Source: Hemibagrus wyckioides
Lineage: Eukaryota > Chordata > Actinopteri > Siluriformes > Bagridae
Assembly (NCBI RefSeq): GCF_019097595.1
Contig: NC_080715.1
Location: 30,463,355 to 30,527,354, forward strand
Direction: 5' to 3'
Length of the DNA: 64,000 nucleotides
Positions 36,292-47,560 of this stretch are shown piece after piece. The stretch's first letter is position 1. Each line of letters starts with the position of its first letter. The translations under genes were made by a program, and so were the position numbers. A model generated the notes under the pieces. It saw only the letters and a program-made list of their open reading frames with translations. It was not told the DNA's origin and did no database searches.

Positions 36292-36408
36292 ATATGAATA
36301 TATCCAGACCAGCCCTGTGTTCATTAAGGGTTATGTGGAAGCGTCAGCCATCTGGAAGGTCACTGACCAACTGTTTGTGAGATTTGTGGAGCACTGTCAA
36401 GAGGACAG
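36292..36408 (+). other. Exon-like open segment, unidentified
   Basis: A pyrimidine-rich stretch ending CTCCTGCAG precedes a 117-bp segment, and a GTTAGC donor-like sequence follows GACAG. One frame is open throughout and reads YEYIQTSPVFIKGYVEAS, then AIWKVTDQLF. The length is a multiple of three. No homologue is recognised and no partner exon was found. This may be chance. Confidence 0.2.
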
Positions 36409-37166
36409 GTTAGCTCATCGGATAGAAGAAGTGACTGCACAGGCATACTTGAGTGCAGGTCAAGAGGCTTTGCTCAGCGTGTCTGACAAAGCAGTGCTAT
36501 GGTGCATACCTTTGTCACGTTTTAGATTGAATGCCGCTTCATTGCCCCCTTTCACTGCTCTGTGGTGGATTTGACGTGGGGTAGTAGAATGACATCCTGT
36601 GTACAGAAGACTTTTTATACTCCGTTGGAATAGTATCAGAACTTGCACCTATTCCTGTCCAATATCACCATTAGCACTCGAGTGGTTCTCATCTTCAATA
36701 GGGAGCGGCGTCAGCACTTTGATTCTCATTCCCAATAAAACTACAGTATCAGCACTATCTATGATTGCTGTCTGTTATTGTCTGACAGGATGCGTTATCA
36801 GGATGTGGTACAAACTCTCGTGACAACTGTGATATATTGCCTTGGCTAATTCTGAAGGAAATTGCCTGCTGGTCTGAAAGGAAGGAGCGTAGAACGGAAG
36901 GTTAACTGTAGATCCAGGACTCAAGTGGAGGGCTGCAAAGTGACAGATCAGGGGCTGGGTGTGACACAGCAGGGGTGTGGGGTTATAGTCACAAAATGAT
37001 GATGTTGATTTAGTGTCTTGTAGCATTGTTTATTATCCTAATTCTTGGTGCAATATATATCCAGTAAACAATAAGCACGAATACATGTGGATGAATTAAG
37101 TGCTATTTTATAAGATGACAAATAATGAGGTGGGAAGCAATATTGTTAAATTAAATGAAGTTATTA
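36409..37166. other. Non-coding stretch, nothing recognised
   Basis: No feature was identified beyond short unrecognised frames. Confidence 0.4.
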
Positions 37167-37173
37167 TTATTAT

Positions 37174-37205
<32 letters not shown>
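37162..37205. repeat. (ATT)n-(AGT)n microsatellite
   Basis: Four ATT units run into about nine AGT units. Confidence 0.85.
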
Positions 37206-37208
<3 letters not shown>

Positions 37209-37319
37209 TGTTTGTTTGTTTGTTATTATATATTATTATATTATGTATTTTAGGCTAAGCATGTTTTCACCTCATAGCACAAACCTTTCACTAAATTTCT
37301 CTAATAAATACTCTTGTTT

Positions 37320-38065
37320 GGGACCAGGTGATGTTTTTCTGATCTTCATCTGTCTTCCAGGTCTTGTGAGTTTGTCCTCTTTGTGTCCTCTGCATCCTGT
37401 TCTGATCTTCTACTCTTCTACTGCTGTATCTCATCTGCCTCAAAATGGGTGCATTTTGAGATGCTTTTACCACCCATCATAGTGATTATTTGAGTCAAGT
37501 CTGTCTAATCTCCTCCAACCTCTCTCATGAACAAGGCATTTTCACCTGCAGAACAGCTACAAAATTCCCTGGATGTTTTCTTGTTTTTCCTGCCATTCTG
37601 TGTAAACTCTAAAGCAGGGTTTTTCAGTCTTATCTGTAAAGGCTGTTGTGGCTGCAGGCTTTCATTTCCAACCGAGCAGAAGAACCTGATTCCACCTGTT
37701 TAACCACTTCATCTTGGTCTCCAATCAGCTATCAATTTTGCCTTTTATTTGGCTGAAATGAAAGCCAGCAGCCACGCTGGCTCTTTGTGGATAAGACTAA
37801 GGACACCTGATCTAGAGACTGTTGTGTGTACAAATCCCAGGAGATCAGCGAATTCTGCAATAATCACTCCAGCCTGCCTGGTGTTAACACCATGCTGGTC
37901 ACTGAGATCACATTTTATCCCTCATTCTGAAGTTTTATGTAAACATTAACTGAAGCTCTTAATTTATATCTGCATGATTGTATGCACTATACTGCTACCA
38001 CGTGTTTGGCTGATTAGATAACTGTATGAATGAGAAGGTGTACAGGTGGTACAATATTGTGCTCA
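37320..38065 (-). mobile_element. Tc1-like family D, fullest copy, split by a MITE
   Basis: On the minus strand this covers the 5' end and the N-terminal half of a family D transposase. Plus-strand landmarks are CTGCTGTATCTCATCTGCCTC, TTGAGATGCTTTTACCACCC, CTCTCATGAACAAGGCATTTT, GAGACTGTTGTGTGTACAAAT, CACTGAGATCACATTTTATCC and CTGATTAGATAACTGTATGA. A 195-bp foldback element is inserted at 37615-37809. Stops and indels make it inactive, and the C-terminal half is missing. Confidence 0.7.
37615..37809. mobile_element. hAT-type palindromic MITE
   Basis: The element starts CAGGGTTTTTCAGTCTTATC and ends with its inverted partner, which read on the minus strand is CAGGTGTCCTTAGTCTTATC. The inner arms GGCTGCAGGCTTTCATTTCC and GAAATGAAAGCCAGCAGCC are complementary. 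It is flanked by the 8-bp sequences CTCTAAAG and ATCTAGAG, two mismatches apart. They fit the hAT target consensus and the uninterrupted family D sequence CTCTAGAG. It has no coding capacity. Confidence 0.75.
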
Positions 38066-38162
38066 TCCAACCATGAAGTCTATTGTGTTATTATGTGATA
38101 TGTGTACAGAATTTACCTTGGCAAAGAATTAGCCTGTTCCAGTCTTCATTTCAGTTTCTAAA

Positions 38163-38714
38163 TACACCAATCAGCCACACCATTATGACCACTGACAGGT
38201 GAAGTGAATAAGACTGATGATCTCCTCATCATGGCACCTGTTAGTGGGTGCAAGTGAACATTTTGTCCTCAAAGTTGATCTCCAAATCTGCAGATCTTGT
38301 TGAGTGTTCCCGGTCTGCAGTGTTCAGTATCTATCAAAAGTGGTCCAAGGAAGGAACAGTGGTGAACCAGCCACAGAATACACAGTGCATAACAGTTTGT
38401 TGTGTATGGGGCTGCATATCCGCAGACCAGTCGGGGTGCCCATGCTGACCCCTTTGAACCACTGAAAGTGCCAACAATGGGCATGTGAGCATCAGAACTG
38501 GACCATGGAGCAATGGAAGAAGGTGGCCTGGTCTGATGAATCGTGTTTTCTTTTACATCACGTGGATGGCCAGGTGCATGTGCATTACTTACCTGGGGAA
38601 AACATGGCACCAGGATGCACTATAGGAAGAAGGCAAGCTGGCGGAGGCAGTGTCATGCTTCTGGCAATGTTCTGCTGGGAAACCTTGGTTCCTGCCATCT
38701 ATACCACCAGTGTA
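38163..38714 (+). mobile_element. Tc1-like family A, copy retaining first catalytic Asp
   Basis: The left end is TACACCAATCAGCCACACC. The copy keeps part of the helix-turn-helix region, then the middle of the transposase: EQWKKVAWSDESCF with the first catalytic Asp, and a GGGSVM segment. It breaks off near CCTGCCATC, followed by CCAGTGTA. The second Asp and Glu regions are absent. It is the only copy here with the first Asp region. Confidence 0.85.
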
Positions 38715-38984
38715 CTTTTATTTATTTGTTATAGCTAAAGATTCTAATCAGAGCCAAAGGCACCCAGGTTAGAGATGGATAAATCAGTGGGTGCAAAACA
38801 TTAGTGCTGTTTTCTTACTCCCCTGTTTTTGTAGCTTAAATCAAAGATGGTAGGTCGAGATCATAGACAGGCAACGATGGCTCATGTTACAGGTTTATAT
38901 TAGATGAAATTTAGTATTTGGTTTTTCAAAATCGGATGTTTTTTTATAATCAGAAAAGGATAAATTTGCGATATTTTCAATGTT
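38715..38984. other. Spacer
   Basis: Nothing recognised. Confidence 0.4.
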
Positions 38985-39195
38985 CAGTGTGAGCGTTTAT
39001 TCCCCACACACTTCAGTTGTAAGCTCAACAGAGACTTTGAACTCCTGCTCTTTAAATTTTAGATTTACCACTGCCTTCAAACATGGCCACACCGGACTCC
39101 ATTTCCCAGACTGCACACTCACTTCTTCGCTTAGTCACCAGCGTATTGATCCCTTGCACCTCACACTCTCACATAAAAGTGACTCTTAGAGTGTT
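38985..39195. repeat. Fragment of an LTR-like repeat, also at 50085
   Basis: ATGGCCACACCGGACTCCATT, TCCCAGACTGCACACTCAC and TCACCAGCGTATTGATC parallel CACGGCCGCAGCGGACTCCA, TTCCCAGATTGCACCTTCA and the following sequence at 50155-50230. Its class is uncertain; a solo LTR is one possibility. Confidence 0.4.
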
Positions 39196-40084
39196 TTCAG
39201 ACCTTTAGATCTGTATTTTTTTCCAAAACAGATGACAGATTGCTACCATGATGCATCTCGATTTTCTTTCACACTGCAACATTTCGATGCATACCAAAAT
39301 GTGTTTACCCAAGTCGCATGTGTAAAGAAAGTTCTGACCTTCGGTGTACATGACCAGAGATTGTTGTGCTGTTTGATTGTTGACTTTTATATTGTTTGAC
39401 AATGTTTCTCTTGCTTTGTCTCTGTGCTTGAACCATGTTTATGAACTTTTTTACCTCCGCCCTGTGCCAATCAATATGCTATTGTCTCCAAACTTCCACA
39501 ACACATTTGAGGAAATCATCCTCGCATTGTTCAGAGGACGCCAGGGTGCTCCTCATAACACTCATCCATCAAGATGGACAGTCAGCAGCTCAACAAGCTT
39601 ATTTAAACTAAAATTGTTATAATTCACACATTTAAGCAGGAGTCAAGGTTTCATCCAGACAACATTGTTTCAATTCACCTGTCTGAAGGAAGAGCCAATA
39701 GATACCCACTGAATTCTTTATCACCAAATATCAGTCAGAACTGCAGTTCATTTCAGCTAACAAAAAAACCCCACTACATAGCACGATAAGTAATACAGTT
39801 CGCATTATACATAGCAGGTTGGTTTGTTGTTCTGTTGGGTTTGATTGCTTTCTCATCACAAGTGAATCACTCCAGAGTTTGTTTTCAGTCAGATTGAGAC
39901 CACCTCAATCAGGTGCTCTCAGCGTGATTGTTTTGGTGTGGATCCGAGTGTAACTGTTGTGGTCACATTTGACTAAATGAACCGAACCAAGGGAAAAAAG
40001 GCATCAGGTTCCAAAACAAACAATCCAGGTGTGAAAACTCCTTCACACTAACAGAAATCCTGAAGTATACAATCAGCTTACTCT
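39196..40084. other. Non-coding stretch, nothing recognised
   Basis: No feature was identified. Confidence 0.4.
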
Positions 40085-40310
40085 GGGTTTTTGCTGTTAG
40101 CAAGATTTTTTTCTGGATTTCTGATCTCTTTTCTGGTTTTCTTGACTTGCTCTTGCTTCTCCAGTCCATGCCGACTAAAGCCTGTTCCTAATTTTTTTAT
40201 TCAGGATGTTGATTCTGCCTGGGGATTTGGATCTTGTTTCACTGTGTCATTAAAACTGCCTGACTTCATCTGTCAATTGTATCTGTCTCATAACATGCAA
40301 AAGGCAAAGG
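40085..40310 (+). repeat. LTR-end-like fragment
   Basis: T-rich sequence with TTCTTGACTTGCTCTTGC and GCCTGTTCCTA is followed by CATTAAAACTGCCTGACTTC. This layout resembles the polyadenylation side of many fish LTRs. Only one end is visible, so the call is tentative. Confidence 0.35.
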
Positions 40311-40333
40311 AATGTATATATGTAATGTGTAAC

Positions 40334-41710
40334 ATTGTTATGGTATGGTATGGTATGGTATGGTATATAATGAAATGGTATTTAATGTAATGTAATGGTA
40401 TGGGATGTAATGTAATGATATTTACTGGTAGGTTATGTAATGGTATGGGATGGAATGGGATGAAATGTAAAGGAATGATATGTAATGGGATGGGATGGGA
40501 TGGGATGTAATGGGATGGGATGGTATGTAATGTAATAGGATGGGATGGCATGATATGTAATGTAATGTAATATAATGTAATGGGATGGGATGGGATGTAA
40601 TGTAATAGGATGGGATGGCATGATATGTAATGTAATGGGATGGGATGGGATGTAATGTAATAGGATGGGATGGCATGATATGTAATGTAATGTAATGTAA
40701 TGTAATGGGATGGGATGGGATGTAATGTAATAGGATGGGATGGCATGATATGTAATGTAATGTAATATAATGTAATGGGATGGGATGGGATGTAATGTAA
40801 TAGGATGGGATGGCATGATATGTAATGTAATGTAATGTAATGGGATGGGATGGTATGTAATGTAATAGGATGGGATGGCATGATATGTAATGTAATGTAA
40901 TGTAATGTAATGGGATGGGATGGGATGTAATGTAATAGGATGGGATGGCATGATATGTAATGTAATGTAATGTAATGTAATGGGATGGGATGGTATGTAA
41001 TGTAATAGGATGGGATGGCATGATATGTAATGTAATGTAATGTAATGTAATGGGATGGGATGGGATGTAATGTAATAGGATGGGATGGCATGATATGCAA
41101 TGTAATGTAATGTAATGTAATGGGATGGGATGTAATGTAATAGGATGGGATGGCATGATATGTAATGTAATGTAATGTAATGTAATGGGATGGGATGGGA
41201 TGTAATGTAATAGGATGGGATGGCATGATATGTAATGTAATGTAATGTAATGGGATGGGATGTAATGTAATAGGATGGGATGGGATGGTATGGTATGGTA
41301 TGGTATGGTATGATATGTAATGTAATGTAATGTAATGTAATGGGATGGGATGTAATGTAATAGGATGGGATGGCACGATATGTAATGTAATGTAATGTAA
41401 TGTAATGGGATGGGATGGGATGGTATTTAATGGAATGCAGTGGAATGGGATGGAATGGTATGTAATGGAATGCAATGCAATGGGATGGGATGGAATGAAA
41501 TGCAATGGAATGGGATGGAATGGTATATAATGGAATGCAATTCAATGGGATGGGATGGAATGGAATGGATTGGGATAGAATGGGATGGAATGGTATGGAA
41601 TGGAATGGGATGGGGTGTTATGGAATGGTAAGTAATGTGATGGAATGGAATGGGATGGAATGGTTTGAAATGTTATGGGATGGAATGGAATGGCTTGGAA
41701 AGGGATGCAA
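40334..41710. repeat. Pentamer satellite with 70-bp higher-order repeat
   Basis: The array is built almost entirely of 5-bp words such as TGTAA, TGGGA, TAGGA, TGGCA and TGATA. The marker word GGCA recurs at 40547, 40617, 40672, 40742, 40812, 40877, 40947, 41017, 41087, 41152 and 41222, then 41372. Spacings are 70, 55, 70, 70, 65, 70, 70, 70, 65, 70 and 150. The higher-order unit is thus 14 pentamers, changing by whole pentamers. The flanks (40334-40480 and 41420-41710) are less ordered TGGTA and TGGAA pentamers. Long minus-strand frames (405, 370 and 244 codons) arise because the 5-bp repeat lacks stop words, and are not genes. Confidence 0.95.
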
Positions 41711-42754
41711 TCAAGTAAATCAAGCATGATTGGATGTGTGTGTTAGTTCTTGCAAATTCAATGATGTATTCCCATGCCAAATAATCTCTGGTTTATTTGG
41801 AGTTAGACTGATTAAAAAATTTTCTACATGACAGGAAATGATGTTTTAAATATGTTATATGTTCATTATGGATTAATCATTTTAATTATTCTAAAATTTG
41901 GCATACTGATGAAGAACTGTATGAATCAATGTGTAAATGAATATCTTTAATAAAAAGTCAAGAAAACACACACACACACATGTGAACACAGCTCTATGCA
42001 TTCATCTGTTTCAGATTTTTATTTGAGTTAACTTGGCACTGCTTTAATAAAATGCGCTTCAGATCCCTGATGGCATGTACAATTACAACAAAGCAAGCAC
42101 ACACAAGACATTTCTATATTTACTACCAGCTCTTCCTATAAAGCTATCCTATAGTGAGCTTAATCACAATAGACATTCTTTCATTCTGCTGTGGGGATGA
42201 ATACGAGTCAACGCTGTGGTTATAATGCTAGAAACAGCCTCTTAGTGTCTTGAAGATTGCAAAAAGGCATGAAAAGGTAAATTTCAGTACAAGGTGATCT
42301 AATTAATATAATGTTTTTAATGGGGTTTCTGGGGCAAAAAAAAAAAAAATTGAGTCGGCTGTAACAGATCGAAGTTCTTTGATTGTAATTTGGACGCAGT
42401 ATATGAGAAGGATTTGATTTATAGGATCATAGGGAGACACACCTGATGTACTTGATTCCCTCCTACCTGCTGTGGACTACACACTCCAAAACACACAAGA
42501 AAGCAGGAAACTGGGGAAAAGGAACAATTTGCTTGAAGCTTGTTGTGTGTCCACACACACACACACACACACATACACACAAACAAACACTCAAACAGGG
42601 TTTTCCTTTGTATCGATTCGTTTTAGTAATGTGAGGTTTGTTAAAGGCTACATGAGGGAGGACCCGTAGAACTATATGAAAACTGAACAATGAATGTATA
42701 GAGTCCACTGATGATTGAACAAACTCACTACACACTATTTTGCTATAAATCTTC

Positions 42755-42790
<36 letters not shown>

Positions 42791-43871
42791 TCTTCATCTC
42801 TGCCTTGGCTCTTCATTCTAAAACCATTGCCTGAGCACTATCAGCGATTACGCTATCATATTGCTGCGTCAGTGCCGTAATTGCCCACTCTGGAACGTAA
42901 GATAGGGTTTCATATGCCGGTGTCCATTAAACCGAGAGTTTAAGAGCTGAAACGGACTGACCCTGAGGTTGACGTGATTGGCTGGAGGAAAAAGGCTGAA
43001 TGGTTTGAGCTGAGAAAAATAAAATAAATAAAAAAAATTCCTCCTACCCACCATCTGGGTCTTTATTATACAGCTCTAGTCACGGCATGCAACAGATGTG
43101 ATTGTAAAATGAGCATATTCTGTTAGCCGTGCTAGCGGAGTAATAAAAACAGAGAAGACACTCACATCAAAGCTGAACGAAGCTCATGTCTATTGAATTA
43201 TTATATAAAGAATCCATATGTAAGAGAACAGTGACGACATTTCGGTACGTCAGAAATGAGGGTTAAATGAGGTTAACACCAAGAATGTTCACTTCGGTTC
43301 AAAGGTATTTAGATCTTAAATAAAAATGTCGTCTTTAGTACCTGGTTGTAACTCCTTTTTTTTTTTTTTGCCTGAAGTTTATGACTCAGGCGCACAGATG
43401 CGCTGCCAGACTCGTAATAGAAACATTTTCAGTTCCCGGTTGTTTTTCAGCTCTCTGTAAGTAAAGACTTCAGGTTCAGGTGTGGTTACACTTTTCTGCA
43501 GCTTCTACCAATTCTAAATGTCCTTTCTCCAAGCTCTTCAGTTTCATCATATGGAATATAACAGACTTGTGTAAATCAAAAACGTACGTGTGTAACAGTA
43601 AAAAAAAATACTGAAAGTAATCCTGTTTTTATGAAACTTCGAGTCCAAAATTTACAACTGGTTTAGTTTATATGCACATACACACACACACACACGCACA
43701 CACACACATAAAGGATAGTATTACGAAGCATACAATCCAGCAGCACAGTCACAGGTGTGATCGTGAAGCTTAGCTAGTGGCATGTGAGCAGGATTTTTAC
43801 ACCAATGCAAAACATCTAACAAACAACCAAGTTCCTACATCCTGTCTTTGATAAGGTTTGAATTTGTGTTT
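41711..43871. other. Non-coding stretch with microsatellites
   Basis: (CA)n lies at about 41968-41980, 42553-42574 and 43677-43707, and (CT)n at about 42758-42785. No transposon family or coding exon was recognised between them. Confidence 0.5.
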
Positions 43872-44400
43872 GACATTTGTGGCATTTGGCAGCCTACTTT
43901 ATCCAGAGCGACTTTTTCTCATTTATACAACCGAGTAGATGAGGGTTAAGGGCTTAATGGAGAAGTTCACTTCCAGAACAAAAATCTACAAATAATTGAC
44001 TCACCCCCTTGTCATCCAAGATGTCTTTCTTTCTAGAGTCATAAAGAAATTATGTTTTTTAAGGAAAACATTTCAGGATTTTTCTCCATATAGTGGACTT
44101 CAATGGTGCCCGCGAGTCTGAACTTCCAAGATGCAGTTCAAATGCAGCTTCAAAGAGCTCTAAATCATCCCAGCCGAGGAAGAAGGCTCTTATCTAGCGA
44201 AACGATCGATCATTTTCTTAGAAAAATAAAAAAAATTGTATACTTTTTAACCACAAAAGCTCGTTTGGGATGCACGTCCGCGACGCTACGTATGGAAGGT
44301 CAAGCATGACTTAGGTGGACTTAGGCAGCTTGGTGGCCCCAGGATTTGATCTCATGCCCTTCCAATCAACAGGCCAACACCTTAACTACTGAGACTTAAC
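43872..44400 (-). mobile_element. tRNA-derived SINE split by a conserved repeat
   Basis: On the minus strand the head lies at 44330-44400 (GATCAAATCCTGGGG as B box, GTAGTTAAGGTGTTGGCC near the A box). The tail lies at 43872-43960 (AAGTCGCTCTGGATAAAGTA and CTGCCAAATGCC in the related order). About 350 bp of another repeat separates the two halves. Confidence 0.7.
43961..44315. repeat. Conserved fish repeat inserted in a SINE
   Basis: Landmarks are TGACTCACCCCCTTGTCATC, GGATTTTTCTCCATATAGTG, ATCCCAGCCGAGGAAGAAGG, CTTATCTAGCGAAACGATCG and ATACTTTTTAACCACAAAAG. I recall a very similar sequence dispersed in other teleosts, but not its class. It has no reading frame of note. Confidence 0.6.
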
Positions 44401-45392
44401 CAACATTCATCATATTTGTTTCTGAGACTTAAGAAAGTGCAGTGGTGATGTATATATGTTCGAGTCATGTTTAAAAAAAAGTGGTAATTCTGTCACATCA
44501 GGTATAAAGCATACAAGCAGAAGGTTAATTAAAACATGTTAAAAATTACCAGTACATACCAGTACACAGAGAGATACCTGGGGCCGTTCTGACGCAGTTC
44601 TGACAGTTGATTGTCGCTTTTTTTGATTCGAACTCGTAGAGCCAAAACATTTCATGTGTGAAGTAAACCAGTTATAAAGTTTGGAAAACCCACTATTCTT
44701 AGAGGTCTTTTAGTTACACACGTGTGTTTTTGACATGCTTTTTATTTCATACATCATAAATAAAAAGAAGGTTTATCTGATAGTGTGGATCATGTTTAAA
44801 CTCAGCGGAATGCAACTAAAGTATAGTCAATGTCTTAATATATTTTCTGGAGTAAGTTTTTTTTAAAAAAAAGAAAAAAAAGATCCCTATTAAATTTACT
44901 CGTCCATGTAAAAGCCACTGATGCTCAACACATTTCGCACAAAGCTTGCTACTGAGACAGTCACCTCATTTAAAAATAAAAAGGCACCAATTTCTCCTCT
45001 CTTACACAAACCTCGCTTACTATCAGCCAAACCATCATCGCTCATCTGTTTTAGCCTGCCATTGTTAGCTGTTTCGCTCTCTCCAGACATTTTGGCTTGA
45101 TTAGCTAAGATCCCAATTTGCATGTGCAAATGAAATAAATATACGTATCGCAAGTGATTAAAAAAAAAAAAAAAATCCCTCTCCACGCATCTGCATTATT
45201 ATGCACCAGATATAATAGTGGAAAAAGCTCTCTAAGTACAAAACAAACATAAAAGAAATAAAAGCTTAGATGCATTCTGGTGATCAGCATTTTCAAAAGG
45301 AATAATAAAAAAAAGCACTTGGAGACAGTCTGGCTTGAAGACTGAAAAACCTAGCCTCGAATAAGTATAGCCAGTTCACTTACTGACATGTT
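44401..45392. other. Non-coding stretch with a short minus-strand frame
   Basis: A minus-strand frame starting at about 45091 reads MSGESETANNGRLKQMSDDG and continues to about 44896. Composition is protein-like for about 35 codons. There are no flanking splice signals strong enough to call an exon. A-rich and T-rich runs occur near 44858-44880 and 45160-45174. Confidence 0.35.
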
Positions 45393-45728
45393 TTTGAGAA
45401 GTGGGAGGAAAACCGGAGAAGCCACACTTTCAGACATTTCCAGATGGTTAAACTTAGAAATGAAAGTTCATCTGCTGCCTTTAGCTAACCTTTGTTTCAA
45501 GATAATGCATCACTCTAAGTTTCACGTTTGAAAAACAGATTTATAAAGTCCAATATCCAAAACTTCTGATGATAATTGGATTTTAAACGAAGAAATGAGT
45601 TCACATAACTTACTGGGGCGATCATGTTTTACAGTAAACCCACACAGACACGGAGGAAAAACAGTAACCAAGATTGAACCTGAGACCCAGGAGCTGTGAA
45701 GCATTAACTCTACCTTCTGTGCAAGCAT
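45393..45728 (-). mobile_element. SINE-like element, split
   Basis: The left piece has ACATGTTTTTGAGAAGTGGG and GGAAAACCGGAGAA. The right piece (45634-45728) has AACCCACACAGACACGG, AACCTGAGACCCAGGAGC and TGTGAAGCATTAAC. The order is that of the elements at 30705 and 51570. About 200 bp of unrelated sequence separates the pieces. Confidence 0.5.
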
Positions 45729-46382
45729 GCTGTGGTCAAAACTGGCTTCTGAAATGTAATACCTGCCCTTCAGCTGTATTCATTTACTCATTCCATGCAG
45801 AAAATCAGCTTGTACATTCATTAAAAATCTTATTTATTTCATACTTAGTAGACTGTGGTAATAATTCACAAACTTTCAGTTAACTGGAACTGCTTTGACC
45901 AATGGAAACTTCTCAGTTTGCTCCTGAAACTTCTCAGTAGCTCGGATCTGATGCTTGATTCTGGTGTGTATTTTTCTCTGTCAGTCTTTCACACATCTGC
46001 GCCCAAATCCTTCTGATTTGTTTCAGTGGTTTATTAAATCAATTACTATGATACCTGTCATTGTTTCGTTGCCTGCTTCTGTGGTTTGTTTACACGACTT
46101 TACTCGGTAGTTTCCTCTCGGTAAATTTCAAATTTTGGTTTGACTTTCCTTACGCTTGTTTGAACACCAGTTATTATCCCGGTACACTGATCTGGATTTT
46201 CTGCCAATGGTTGCTTTTGGATAATACAAAATGTTTACTGTCTATTTTCCTGACAATACTGCTTCTCTAAAGATAAGGATATTATTTTCTTCTGTAAAAG
46301 AAACTGCTTTTTTCATTATTATTTTTTATTTATTTTATTTCAAATATTAGTTTTAATGCTAAATGCATTCAATCATATAAAC

Positions 46383-46442
<60 letters not shown>

Positions 46443-47010
46443 TTTATTGTCATTGATTTCAGGGATATTTTGCATCATCTCTGGAAGACACACACCAAGA
46501 CATAAAAAGGTATTAAAAGAAGTTTATACACTAATGTAGCCATTCATCAGCCAATCTGAGCTATTCTATGCAGGGATACTTAGTTTCCCGTGAAGGAGAA
46601 AGTAATAACAGTTGTCTGCTCACATCCAGAGCTGGAAAAATCCAATGCTATTAATCTACAACCGTATCTCACAGTGAGTCAGATCTCTGTGTGCTGTCAG
46701 CGTGAGCACAGGTCTATCAAGTAAGCATAAAATACATTTCACTTCCCTTCTGAAATGTGTAGATCAGGAAAGAGGTGTGGGAGGAAAATGGTTTTCTGAA
46801 TATTTAACAATGTATAGCTTGTGGCTTTACGGAACACTGTCAGAAGTTATAGGGTTCTACACAGAATCTTGCTCTCAGTGGACCAAATAAAAGAACGCTT
46901 CTAACCATTTTTTCTATAAATATTTGGAAATCCTGGGGTTTCACCTTCACAATAGAAAGAACTCATAATTATTTTCATTCATTTGAAAACTACTGTATCT
47001 ATCTGGAGTA
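45729..47010. other. Non-coding stretch with (AT)n
   Basis: A pure (AT)n array lies at about 46388-46433, followed by a T run. Nothing else was recognised. Confidence 0.5.
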
Positions 47011-47340
47011 CATGGAGGTTTTGTGGTTAGCATGTTTATATCACTCCTCTGGCTTAGGGGGTTCAATTTTTGCCTCCACCTTGCGTGTGTGTGTGTGTGT
47101 GTGTGTGTGGAGTTTGCATTTAATCTCTGTGCTTTAGGGATTTTCTCTGGGTACTCCAGATTTTTCCTCAGTCCAAATCATGCATTGCAAATCATGATAT
47201 GTTATGTCTGTTTTTTCCTCAGTGCAAATCATGCATACATTTTACATAGTGTGTGAATGGGTTTGGTACCCCCTCCAGAGTGTCCCCTGCTTTGTGCCCT
47301 TAGTGCCCTGGAATAGACTCCCAGCGAAGTTGTTACAGAA
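47011..47340 (+). mobile_element. Fish SINE-like repeat with tetranucleotide tail
   Basis: An A-box-like TTTTGTGGTTAGCATG and a B-box-like GGGGGTTCAATTTTTGCC are followed by a (GT)n array and GGAGTTTGCATTTAATCTC. GATTTTCTCTGGGTACTCCA and TACCCCCTCCAGAGTGTCCC follow, then TTACAGAAAATGGACGG, where the tail repeat begins. The reverse-oriented element at 61431-61708 has the same blocks in mirror order. Confidence 0.7.
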
Positions 47341-47560
47341 AATGGACGGACGGACGGATGGATAGATGGATGGATTGGTGGATGGACGGATGGATGGAAG
47401 GAAGGATAGATGGATGAAAGGAAGGATGGATGGATGGATGGATGGATGAAAGGATGGAGGGATGGATGGATGGACGGACAGATGGATGGACGGACGGTTG
47501 GAAAGAAGGACAGATGGATGGATGGATGGATGGATGTAAAGTTGGATGAAAGGATCGATG
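47341..47560 (+). repeat. (GGAT)n-type minisatellite tail
   Basis: About 220 bp of GGAT, GGAC and GGAA tetramers directly continue the 3' end of the preceding SINE-like repeat. Reading frames of 99 to 122 codons here are repeat translations. Confidence 0.9.

Noticed and set aside
40288..41545. Minus-strand open frames of 405, 370 and 244 codons rich in His, Ile, Pro and Ser
   Set aside because: They are the translated pentamer satellite. A 5-bp repeat without stop words is open in all three frames, and three overlapping frames are open at once here. There is no start context, domain or splice structure.
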